Shown here: piece by piece, positions 23,309 through 34,100 of the stretch
Layout of the letters: the number at the start of each line of letters is the position of its first letter
Position numbering within the stretch: the first letter of the stretch is position 1
Assembly: GCA_964019135.1 (NCBI GenBank)
Contig: OZ025257.1
Location: 28,318,352 to 28,382,351 of the forward strand
Direction of reading: 5' to 3'
Source of the DNA: Arenicola marina
Lineage: Eukaryota > Annelida > Polychaeta > Arenicolidae
DNA length: 64,000 nt
Position numbers and translations under genes: made by a program
The notes under the pieces: model-generated
What the model was told of the DNA's origin: nothing
Database searches by the model: none
What the model saw: the letters and a program-made list of their open reading frames with translations, nothing else

Positions 23309-23502
23309 CACGATAAGTTGCACATACATGCTCAACTATCTCGGCTCTTATCGTCACCGTCTTGCCATGAAAAACACTTGACAACAAGTAGTTAGGACAG
23401 CAGCAAAGCTTGCTCAAGCGATGAACACGATTTTTCGTGCTTATGAGTCTGGGAGGAAACCAGCACAGCAGGGTCGGAGTTCCCCACCCACCCGCGAGTA
23501 CG

Positions 23503-23550
23503 GACCATGTGACTAAGTCATGTGACTTTGTTTACATCGCCTCGTTTTTT
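23503..23550 (+). repeat. 48-bp block shared with the ENTR1 upstream region
   Basis: Reads GACCATGTGACTAAGTCATG then TGACTTTGTTTACATCGCCT, matching 27,717-27,763 with one or two changes. Carries two CATGTGAC strings. Confidence 0.8.
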
Positions 23551-23844
23551 GGAACCAGACCAAGGGTCGACCGCCGCGTACAACATTGGTCAGGGCGTTT
23601 TACCGCCAAAATCTGCTCGAAGGGGTATGCTTTGCACTCTATAAACGCCCATTTTCAGAGCCCCCTCCCATGTTAAGGTTACTAACAGGGGCAAAATGAC
23701 CCACGCTGCTTGGGGCAAAATGACCCTAGTGGGCCGTTTTAGCCACATCCAATTTAATACGTATACTCTAACACAAATGATTCTCTTTAGCAAACTGGAT
23801 GATATGTCCACTGAATCGGAACATCTTTGATGATCACGAATATG

Positions 23845-24092
23845 CTTGCGATAGCCCGGGTGCAGGGCTAAATTTAGAACGTTATTTTTAGCTTTCGAGT
23901 GTTTTGATGACGGATTTTTCCTTGTATATTCCCAAAGTTCTGCGCTTCATCGCCGGCCTCGAAATATTTTAACGTATATCTCCCATAGCCATGTTTAGTG
24001 AAATGGTACTCATAGTCTTTAGAATAAACCTGGAAAGAAATTGACTTATAGCTGCCTATACTTCAACATGAAACACGTTTGTTTGTTGGACA
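23845..24092 (+). repeat. Dispersed repeat, truncated copy of the 24,912-25,876 element's right part
   Basis: About 245 bp (from CTTGCGATAGCCCGGGTGCA to AAACACGTTTGTTTGTTGGA) match 25,584-25,832 at roughly 90%. Only the right-hand portion of that element is present here, without the matching left terminus. Confidence 0.8.
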
Positions 24093-24241
24093 ACTAGCTT
24101 ATATGTGGAAAGGCTTGCGATTTGCGGACAGTCAGTCCCAAAATGCTTTACTTTTGTCGTTGCATGCGGAAATTAAACCAAAGAAGCAGAGGCAAGTCAA
24201 CGCCTTAAATTTAAATTCAACTCGTAATAATAGTAATAAGT

Positions 24242-24422
24242 TAGCGCGATTTTTGCTTGGCGTTAGGCATTTTATTGGCCCTTCATCAAGCTGTAGCAGC
24301 CCTTCATTTTCATTATCCGCCCTCGGCCTTGCGGCCTCGGGCCGATAATAAAAATTGGCGGGCTGCTATAGCTTGATGTCGGGCCAATAAAATTGGCTAA
24401 CGCCCCGCAAACTCGCGCTATT
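24242..24422. mobile_element. Long-hairpin MITE (about 180 bp)
   Basis: Two arms of about 85-90 bp pair almost throughout: TAGCGCGATTTTTGCTTGGC...TTTTATTGGCCC on the left and GGGCCAATAAAATTGGCTAA...CTCGCGCTA on the right, meeting at a TTGC loop within GGCCTTGCGGCC. The outer ends read TAGCGCGA/TCGCGCTA. No coding capacity. Confidence 0.8.
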
Positions 24423-24758
24423 GTCATATTATTAGAACAGCCAGGCCAGAACAAATGGCTCACACAAATATTGAATCACAACTCAGCAGGAAAAGTGTGA
24501 AGTTGCTAAATGAAACAGGGCATCAATGTTTGGTGATATAGCCCTGCTACACAGAAAAAAGATATATAAATATGAAAAGTTATTTCATATATGTAGCTAT
24601 AAAGGAAATCCTGGGATTGATAGATTTGTGGGTAGCGTTACCGGGGTGAGTAGGTAGTTTAGTAGTTGACCTTTATTACGTCATTCTGTTGTCTTAACTG
24701 CGGCATATAACTCTGCGTTTGCTGCTTGCAAGTAATAATAGTCTTGTCTCCACTATTT

Positions 24759-24820
24759 GGTGAGTGTGTTGGTTTTTACTGTGTTTCATAAAGGAACAAG
24801 GTAAACACCACACACTCACC
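24759..24820. repeat. Short inverted repeat
   Basis: GGTGAGTGTGTTGGTTTTTAC at 24,759 pairs with GTAAACACCACACACTCACC at 24,801, loop about 20 bases. Nothing else explains it; possibly a tiny hairpin element. Confidence 0.5.
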
Positions 24821-24911
24821 GGGTCCGCTGCACGGCGGTGGTGGGGACGTCAACGCACATAAGGCTGGATAGAGGGGCGGGGTGGGGTGGGGGGGGGGGG
24901 CTTCAGTAGGT

Positions 24912-25876
24912 TATAGGGCTATAAAGTCTCGTTCGCTTAGACTTCCGGTTTACTCGTTTTGGGGACAAACAAACGAAGCACGTGTTCGGAACGAGTTTAG
25001 AATCTCTGCGCACACTGGTATTCTGACTATCTGTGACGTAGGGGTGACGTGTATGTTACGCAAAGAGAGAGACTGGGAACCAGACTACCTGCGCAAAAGC
25101 CAGGCGCCGAGGGGTGGGTCCATTGCGGAAGGCTTAGCGCTATGATTAAGAATATTTAAGAAATATAGCTTCACAAAACGGATAGATGACATATTTTTTA
25201 TTCGTTTGCGCCATCACAATGACGAATATTTGTTACGACGGGACAATACGACTGAGAAACTAACGTTTTTTTGCATTTCCTACGAAAACGAGGCATTATG
25301 ACGTCACACGGATTCTCTCCGGTGACAACGTTGGCGCAACGCTTCAAACAGAAAACTTACAAAAATGAAGAAACTTGTTTTTTTCGTAATCCAAAAGTGA
25401 TACGAAAACATCCAACTGGTCTTATTTTATCTTTACCATGTGGTTTAATGACGCACCAGTGTGTTGTCACTCCATGCACTGCACATTTTGACAGCGGAAT
25501 GGTTAAGTCGATCACTTGCTCTCGCCATTTTTGTTACCGCGGAGGCACGCAAAACTCTGTGACGTCACTCGTTGTTTGGTGAACTTGCGAAAGCCCGGGT
25601 GCAGGGCTAAATTTAGAACGTTATTTTTAGCTTTCGAGCCTCTTGAAGACGGATTTCTCCTTGTATATTCCCAAAGTTCTGCGCTTCATCGCCTCCAAAT
25701 ATTTTAACGTATATCTCCCATAGCCATGTTTAGTGAAATGGTACTCATAATCTTTAGAATGAACATGGAAAGAAATTGACTTGTAGCTGCCTATACTTCA
25801 ACATGGAGCACGTGTGTTTTTTTGTCCCCAAAACTGAAGTCTCGCGGCCCGATCGCGAGAACTGTATAGCCCTATT
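24912..25876. mobile_element. About 965-bp element with 70-bp terminal inverted repeats
   Basis: The left end TATAGGGCTATAAAGTCTCG ... TTTTGGGGACAAACAAACGA and right end (complement) AATAGGGCTATACAGTTCTC ... TTTTGGGGACAAAAAAACAC form imperfect inverted repeats of about 70 bp. The interior includes an unrecognised 103-codon plus-strand frame at 25,271-25,582 with no transposase motif that I can identify. A second, partial copy lies at 23,845-24,092. Confidence 0.65.
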
Positions 25877-26187
25877 GGTGGCGGGCGGGTAGCTCCAGAC
25901 ACCTTCTGATTGGCTAGTCCTGAGTCGGGTACGCTGGCAGGACTTGCACTGGCTCTCGAGCTCAGTTCAGGTTGTACGGCGTGCTAGCCAGCCACGTGTT
26001 TTTGATCACGTATCATGCACTCCGGGTCTACTATCCACTGAGATCCGAAGCGAAAGGACACGAACATGAGAACAACGTTGTGAACTGTGTTACCGTTGTT
26101 CATCATTAGCCCAACGTATTACATGTACCTAGTTTTTCTCAGATTTCAATGTCCGTTGAATTGCTGTCCCTTGCATTTAGTGGTTTA

Positions 26188-26290
26188 CACTGGCCGGAGC
26201 GGCTGCCCACACAGGACGGAGCGGCTGCCAACACTGACCGGCGCGGCTGCCCCCACAGGCCGGCGCGGCTGTCCACACTGACCGGCGCGC
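26188..26290. repeat. 25-bp repeat, about four copies
   Basis: Units of the form CCGGCGCGGCTGCCCACACTGA. Short, GC-rich and just left of the 22-bp array. Confidence 0.8.
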
Positions 26291-26365
26291 TGCCCAAACT
26301 ATATTGCCAGTTCCAGAGTTAATAAAGCATCAAATTTAAAACAATTTGATTTGTTTTAGTCCTTT

Positions 26366-26945
26366 ACGAACGTTATCGGAACGTTCGGGGACCGTTATCG
26401 GTATGTTCGTTATCGGTATGTTCGTTATCGGAACGTTCGGGGACCGTTATCGGAACGTTCGGGGACCATTATCGGAACGTTAGGGGACCGTTATCGGAAC
26501 GTTAGGGGACCGTTATCGGAACGTCCGGGGACCGTTATCGAAACGTTCGGTGACCGTTATCGGAACGTTCGGGGACCGTTATCGGAACGTTCGGGGACCG
26601 TTATCGGAACGTTAGGGGACCGTTATCGGAACGTTAGGGGGCCGTTACCCATAACGTTAACTGCTAACCTTCGCAGAACGTCAGGAAAACTTTCCCAAAT
26701 ACCGTTCTTGGAACGAGATTTAATAACGGTTTCCTAACTCTGGGCTAACGTTCGGGGATCGTTATCGGAACGTTCGGGGACCGTTATCGGAACGTTAGGG
26801 GACCGTTACCCATAACGTTATCTGCCAACCTTCGCAGAACGTCAGGAAAACTTTCCCATATAACGTTCGTGGAACGAGATTTAATAACGTTTTCCTAACT
26901 CTGGGCTAACGTTCCCGTAACGTTCCGCGAACGTTAGGCCTATAT
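26366..26945. repeat. 22-bp minisatellite with interleaved 140-bp unit
   Basis: Units CGGAACGTTCGGGGACCGTTAT (22 bp; variant GTTAGGGG). A longer segment containing AACCTTCGCAGAACGTCAGG and GAACGAGATTTAATAACG occurs twice (26,650-26,755 and 26,815-26,920), so a compound unit was duplicated. AACGTT palindromes recur throughout. Confidence 0.93.
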
Positions 26946-26999
26946 TGTTAGCTGGGGAGGGCCATACCCCATATTCAATATATCCTATATGGAAGCAAA

Positions 27000-27290
27000 A
27001 AATGCATTCGTCAATTTTTGTATTATGATGATCGAAGTTCGTCGATGTTTGTTTTTTTTCGTCGAATTTTCTAATTTATTTTGATATTCGTCGATGCTTA
27101 TTTTACATTTGCTGATCATGATGCCTTTGGTGGTTATAAATCCATTCGCAGGTGGTAACATTTACTTCGTCGATGTCTATTTTTTTCGGAGCACGGCTAT
27201 AATCTATTCTTCGTCGATGCCTATTTCTATTAGGTGTGGACAATTTGTATTCGTCCTTGCAATCTTTCATTCACTGGACTGACAGGTGTC
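27000..27290. repeat. Degenerate TTCGTCGATG repeats
   Basis: TTCGTCGATG or close relatives followed by a T-rich stretch occur about five times at irregular spacing (27,030-27,220). The order is degraded, so this looks like an old tandem array. Confidence 0.45.
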
Positions 27291-27426
27291 AAATAGATCC
27301 ACTGGCCACTTGCCCTTTCTCACTTTCTGGAGCATATGGCATGATTAGTTCCATCTCCAAAACCTAATGGCGTGATATGCCCTCCTTATCGCCTCTAATA
27401 AAATCTGAGCTCTGGAAGCTCGATAA

Positions 27427-27694
27427 CTGGGTTGAGTTGCGGAGCACGATTGACAGCCGCGAACAATTTGTTGCGGGCATATCCACTAAATAATTAACCC
27501 TGATTTGGAAATAACAACCCACTCTAAATAGTGTAAAATATTGATAAATAAAGGATAATTATTATGCATCGATATATACGGGTTATCCCCACGTATTTCA
27601 GAAGAATCGTCGTCCGGAGTTGAATATTATGATGCGGAACTGCTCTCGCTGAGGCGGTGGATCGCGGTCGATCGTGCTCCGCAACGCAACCCTG
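27427..27694. mobile_element. 268-bp MITE-like element upstream of ENTR1
   Basis: The left end CTGGGTTGAGTTGCGGAGCA CGATTGAC and right end (complement) CAGGGTTGCGTTGCGGAGCA CGATCGAC form imperfect terminal inverted repeats of about 30 bp. Target duplication not clear. It ends about 20 bases before the M-box block of ENTR1. Confidence 0.6.
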
Positions 27695-27714
27695 GGTAAG
27701 GATACTGTGCCTAT

Positions 27715-27764
27715 GTGACCATGTGACCCAAGTCATGTGACTTTGTTTACATCGCCTCGTTTTC
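27715..27764 (+). promoter_or_regulatory. Paired M-box/CLEAR-like sites upstream of ENTR1
   Basis: CCATGTGACCCAAGTCATGTGAC contains CCATGTGA and GTCATGTGAC. YCATGTGA is the MiT/TFE (MITF/TFEB) M-box, and GTCATGTGAC differs from the palindromic CLEAR site GTCACGTGAC at one base. The block lies about 250-290 bp upstream of the ENTR1 ATG. Regulatory use is inference; the same block also occurs at 23,503, away from any gene. Confidence 0.35.
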
Positions 27765-28007
27765 AATGGATCCTAAAAAGGGATCCTAACGATTTCAACC
27801 CCAAACAAAAAATGGGAAGAATGTGAACATTTCACTTCAGACATTGAGCCCAACTGTAGTTGCTTTTTAGATAATCTCACTAAGCCTAATACCTTTTGTC
27901 AAGTTGTTGTCTATCGTTGAAAAAAGGGGTCGTAAATGTTCAAATGTTACTTCTGAAACGGCCAGTGGCATACAGAGAAAACAGACGCTCCCTTATTCGA
28001 GACAGCG

Positions 28008-28161
28008 ATGGCGGAAGGCGGCGAAGAAGATGACAATCCATTTTCTTATAAACACCTTGTAAAAGATAAAGATGAAAAAACCTCGTCTGATGAAGAGGAA
28101 GTCGACAGACCAGTTCCTAATCTGCCTGATGTGTCGGGGTTCGGCCCCCCAGGCCACTCAG
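28008..28161 (+). CDS. ENTR1: ENTR1 coding exon 1
   Basis: Opens MAEGGEEDDNPFSYKHLVKD; an acidic stretch and the first NPF motif. The ATG is the first in the frame and the conserved NPFS block follows within 10 residues. Donor GTATTC, phase 1 out. Confidence 0.88.
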
Positions 28162-31100
28162 GTATTCACAAAAATGGTGTCTATATCCTGTGATTACCAA
28201 CGTTGTTATTGACTTTTAGTTTTAATGTTTTATTTCCTTACAAGCTAGTCGTAGATCTAGCCCTGATCTACAAGATTAAACTAGACTAAATTAAAAGAGG
28301 AAACCTGAAACAGATCAAGAAATGGGTTTTGGTCGTTTTTCCCAAAAAGATCTAAAATTTATGATTTAGGTAAACACTGCCTGGTAAATTAAAGATGTCG
28401 AATATCACATTGTCACTGTCAGTGACAGTGTGTCAGTCACAGAATTTCAGAAACCCAGATAAACAGCTGATAAACTTAGGCCTAAACGTTTAGCCTAAAG
28501 TCAAAGTCATTAATACCATAGACACACGTTTCGGCCCATATTTTCTGTGAATTTGCCTTGATCACTCTCAAAATCTCTGACGTGAGAAAGCAATACTAGA
28601 CCATTTTACTGATAATATGAATTATTAATTCCATTGGCACCAAACGCACTTTTGCAAGCCTAATATAGCATATATCATAAGATGACGTAGTTGCCATATT
28701 GTCGAATGTGCTCTGAACAATAGCTGAATAGATGTTCTATATTTGCACCAGCCATCCGAGCCATGGAAATTATAGAGCTTTTCATTATCTGTGATTTAAT
28801 CTATTTGCGACAAACTGTCTGCTGCCAATGGAGTGTCAGCATGGAGAAATATTGTTTCTATCTTTAAAAACAGAGGATGACAATTGAATTAGAAATCTGA
28901 CTGACTGATGACTTAGGCTAGAAATCAAAATGCTTATCCCTTCTTTGGTAAGCAGTTTATTTTATCCTATCTAAAGAAATATCCCATTGCTTCAATCACT
29001 GCATTATTATTATAATGTATATTATTTCTATAATATAAATTACATCCAAATTCAACTTAAGACTTATATCTAGTCTTAAGATATCAAATGTTGGACACCT
29101 TGTTAAAAAAATACTAACTGCTCTGTCTAACTGACATTGTTTTAGCTACAGCTGCATCCCTAATTCCTGGAAATAGTAAAATGATATCATTTGATGCTAA
29201 GCTAAATACTGCAACCTGTTTCACTGCTCAAATATGAGAAAACATGTACCATTATTTATGTATGTTTTGGAACACCCAAAAAATAATTACAAACCTGGGA
29301 ATACCACACCGTATAGTCAATTTTTTTTATTAATTTTCCAGCTGTTCCAAAACTTTGGTACATTTCTTTTGTTGGCGGGGGGCAGGGGGGGGAGTAAAGG
29401 GTAGGGGTTTGTACGGTTAGTCAGTTCAAGAGCTGCCCTAGCCATAGCCACTACAATTAAGATGCGTGTAAGGGGCATGGTAGGGTTTGTATGGTCAACC
29501 ATTTGACTGGCCCACAGTATGTGGCTTCCTTGCTTCCTGTCGAGATCAGGATTGGTAGAGAAATAGGGGAAGGGGGGGGTGTCTCAAACTTAGCATTTCC
29601 ATTAACACAGGCACTTGGATACCTGAGAGGTGAGTGGAGGATGACGACAGGGATGTGTGGGGAGGGGTCGGAGTGGGGTGGTGCAGATATAACACCTGCC
29701 TACTTATTAAGTAGATCTATACAGGCTCCAGCACTCTCAGTTCCAGTCAGGTACCAGACAACGCGATTGTTATAGCTGCATTCTGATTGGTCACAGATAA
29801 ACCAGGGTGTGGGTCAGAGAGAGATAGGCGGGCAACCGGTAGCTTAAATTAAAGGATGATTTATAGAGAAAGCAGGAAATGGCTTTGAATGCACCAGTGT
29901 TATCAGTCACCAGGAGAGTTGGAGCTTATACATTGCTTCCTGCTTCACCATGTTCACCGCCGAACTAGTGCGTGACACTGCCAGAGCCATGAAATCTGCT
30001 TTCTTGGTGTAGGAAATTAACTATTGAGATATATTTCAATGTTATATATGTCTTATATCTTCACAGCCGTGACCTAACAAGATCTAACGACAAATTAGGG
30101 TGTACCAAAACATTGATACAAAAAAATTACCCACCGTCTGTGGTGTACTAAATCATACAGCCCAGGAAAAATAACTATTTTTTCCAAAATTGGGGGTGTA
30201 CCAAAACTTAGATACATTTTTAGTGTTCCAAAACATATGTAAATGATGGTAATGTCTGACATGGCATCAAATTTTGGTCACCTCCAAAATATAAAAAAAC
30301 ATTTTTTGATTAAATATAATTTTAAATTAAATGGTCAACACATTGTTGATAATCATTATAGACTTGTTTCCAGAAATAATCAGCTTTAGTTTTATACTCA
30401 TTCTCAAAGTATTTTGAATATTATGATGTAGAAGCCGGTGATGTCCTCAGGAAAGATATTATTTAGTATTGGAGGGAATTCTTAACAATTCATTTTGATA
30501 TAATGAATAAAACATTTTGGTTTTAATGTATTAATATTTATTTTTCAACTGAAATGACTGTTTTCTCGTATGTCCAACATTTGACGACTGTCTGATTTTC
30601 GACATCTTTACCCTGTCTATGATCTATTGCTAGCCCTGTAGCATGGCCTACTGGCTACAGGATGGACCAGAAGGCCATGGATTTCTGATGATGGCCTGAC
30701 ATCCGAGAGCTGGGGGTGGTGACAAAGATATCTGGATTCCACAAAATACATATATGTGACATATTCATGATGTTCAGGATACAGTTATTAATAGCTAGGC
30801 ACAAAGATTGAAGGCACCAACCGCTACTAGTGAGTCCGCCCATAAAATATCCACCAAAACCAACCTTTCTGCCACTCACCACCATTTAAAAATAAACACT
30901 TGTTCCAGAACTCTCCAATTGCAAGGCTAGTTTCATTGAAGGTAAACTGTCACTGCAGAGGGCAAAAAGGAAATATATATATGCATCTTGATTAAAATGA
31001 CTGCATGAGATGTTTACTGACAATAATTGGGATGTTTGAATATCAGAGGTATTTTTCAGCATATTGTCCAAGACCTTATCCACGGTTTCATGGTCAACCG

Positions 31101-34100
31101 CCACTGTCATCTTCAAATGCCAGTCCTGGTTATTGTTTCAAATACGTTTTTCTCATTTTTGATGAATTTTCATTCACTGTTCTTTTTTGCACAAAATACA
31201 TTATGCGGTCTCTCCTCTATGCGACACAGAATTTAGTCACTTTGTTAACTCACTGCGTGCGCCGTGGCGTGGCAGTCGAACCGATTGGCTCTAAACAAAC
31301 AACACATTGCGCCAATCTGACTAGTTGTTAAGAAGCAGATGTTTAAGAGTGTATCATTGCTATTCACACCTTTTGTGTACAGGCACCCAATGGCTGGAAG
31401 ATGCAAGCAAAATATTTTGAAAAGAACCATTTCCCGGAAAACTACTTTATATCAAATTATTGCACCATTGAGGAAGAGGTGTTATTGCACTTTTGAGAGA
31501 GAGCTGTAACAATGCTGTAGTCGTCCTTCTCACATCCCAATCTTTTTGTCATTTTAAGAATCTTCTTCATAGGCAGGGGGCAGAAGTATTGTATGTGTGT
31601 GCTATGTACATGAGCATAAACTTTATCAGAGAATTATGGGAATACGTGTAGTGTTCTGACATTTTCTTTTTATTCTAGAACCTGAAGAAGAGGATGACAG
31701 AAGACCCAGGAGGGATGACAGGGAGGAGAATCCATTCAGTTTCAAAAAATTTATCCAGTCCAGCGGCAGATCCAAACGGCCGGCTGGGCCTCACAGTGGT
31801 CCTAACTACCTGACTACATTGGACCTGGCCAACGACCTGCCAGACTTTGTACAGGACCATTACAGTAGCGGGAGCGGCTGCGGCACGGGCGCCAGTGACT
31901 CCCCTAGAATCCGACAACGTAACCCGGCTACGGAAGCTGCCCCTCTTCCAGACTTTGCCTTGGACAGTGCCAACTGTGTTAACTTGCCTGCAGCATCGGT
32001 TGAAGGCGCGTGCAATGAGGGGTCACGGCAGGAAAACCACGCCGCGGCTGGGGCTAATATTGGACTAGACTTGCCAGTATTGGGTGCCGCCGTTAATGAT
32101 GGTGGTCATGTACACCATGGGGAACCTGTGCAGGATGTAGGCTACCATGAAGATATTGGGCTTTCGGCGGAGGGTGCTGGGGCGAGGCCAAGGACTAATT
32201 TCAACGCGCACGGCCCGCTCGAGTCCTCGCTAGCAGGCGCGCCTTTACCTGATATTCACAACGACACCCATAGACATTCGGACGGTATAGTGAACCACGT
32301 GGAGGAAGCCGCATTGCCGCTGCCGCCGGCTCAGCACGCGGGCTCTTCCGGAGGTCTCCCCGACTGCCTCCCAGATAGCGTGATAGGCGGCGTGGGCGCG
32401 CGCCCCAAGGTGCAAAACAATGTGGTTGAGAACGGACTGGGGCTACTGGGTGGGGTGCCCGACCACGACTTGCCAGCCCAAGCCATCCTAGGCGACGCCA
32501 GTCCGGAGTTACGAAGGGTAGGTTTCGAAAGAAAAAGAAACCCGGGCATTCGTTCGTCGCATGTCGTTACTGGATCTCCTCATTAACCATATAACCTAGA
32601 GACAACCTGAGTCTGCCTGAGTAATGTGCAGGCCAAGTTAATATGAATTTGACCATTCCGCCATTATTATGTGTAAGGTCAGATGATTAGATCGATGGTA
32701 ATCTAACAGCATTTTATTATTATCTGCAGCTTCAAAGAGAAAATCAAGAGCTCAGAAGACAGTTACTGGAGGCAAGAGAAACAATAGAGGAGCAGGCTGC
32801 GAGGTAAAGTATGCATGTTACTGATCCTGGACGAATACCTGCAATAAGCTCTACCTGCTGTGAAAGCTCATATGGCCAAAAAACTTTCCAATCTGTATGT
32901 CAGTAAGAGGATATATATATTATGAAGGAGACACTTGTGTTGAACGTTTCGTATGACGCTGTAGCTTTGTGAATATCAGATGGTAAAATATACTAAATAA
33001 AATGATAATCTGTTTATAGTTATTTGCTAAACAAAGTGTAAACAAGCGAACCGGCGGGACCGCTTGACCTAACATACCGATTAGTCTTACAACAAGCGAA
33101 CCGGCGGGACCGCCTGACCTAACATACCGATTAGTCTTACAGCAAGCGAACCGGCGGGACCGCCTGACCTAACATACCGATTAGTCTTACAACAAGCGAA
33201 CCGGCGGGACCGCCTGACCTAACATACCGATTAGTCTTACAACAAGCGAACCGGCGGGACCGCCTGACCTAACATACCGATTAGTCTTACAACAAGCGAA
33301 CCGGCGGGACCGCCTGACCTAACATACCGATTAGTCTTACAACAAGCGAACCGGCGGGACCGCCTGATCTAACATACCGATTAGTCTTACAACAAGCGAA
33401 CCGGCGGGACCGCCTGACCTAACATACCGATTAGTCTTACAACAAGCGAACCGGCGGGACCGCCTGACCTAACATACCGATTAGTCTTACAACAAGCGAA
33501 CCGGCGGGACCGCCTGACCTAACATACCGATTAGTCTTACAACAAGCGAACCGGCGGGACCGCCTGACCTAACATACCGATTAGTCTTACAACAAGCGAA
33601 CCGGCGGGACCGCCTGACCTAACATACCGATTGGTCTTACAACAAGCGAACCGGCGGGACCGCCTGACCTAACATACCGATTAGTCTTACAACAAGCGAA
33701 CCGGCGGGACCGCCTGACCTAACATACCGATTGGTCTTACAACAAGCGAACCGGCGGGACCTGACCTAACATACCGATTAGTCTTACAACAAGCGAACCG
33801 GCGGGATCGCCTGACCTAACATACCGATTAGTCTTACAACAAGCGAACCGGCGGGACCGCCTGACCTAACATACCGATTAGTCTTACAGCAAGCGAACCG
33901 GCGGGACCGCCTGACCTAACATACCGATTAGTCTTACAACAAGCGAACCGGCGGGACCGCCTGACCTAACATACCGATTAGTCTTACAACAAGCGAACCG
34001 GCGGGACCGCCTGACCTAACATACCGATTAGTCTTACAACAAGCGAACCGGCGGGACCGCCTGACCTAACATACCGATTAGTCTTACAACAAGCGAACCG

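Noticed and set aside
25271-25582. 103-codon plus-strand frame
   Set aside because: Inside a terminal-inverted-repeat element, no recognised domain; cannot be supported as a gene.
32331-32549. Antisense frame over ENTR1 exon 2 and alternative forward frame at 31,847-32,068
   Set aside because: Shadows of the GC-rich ENTR1 exon 2 coding frame.
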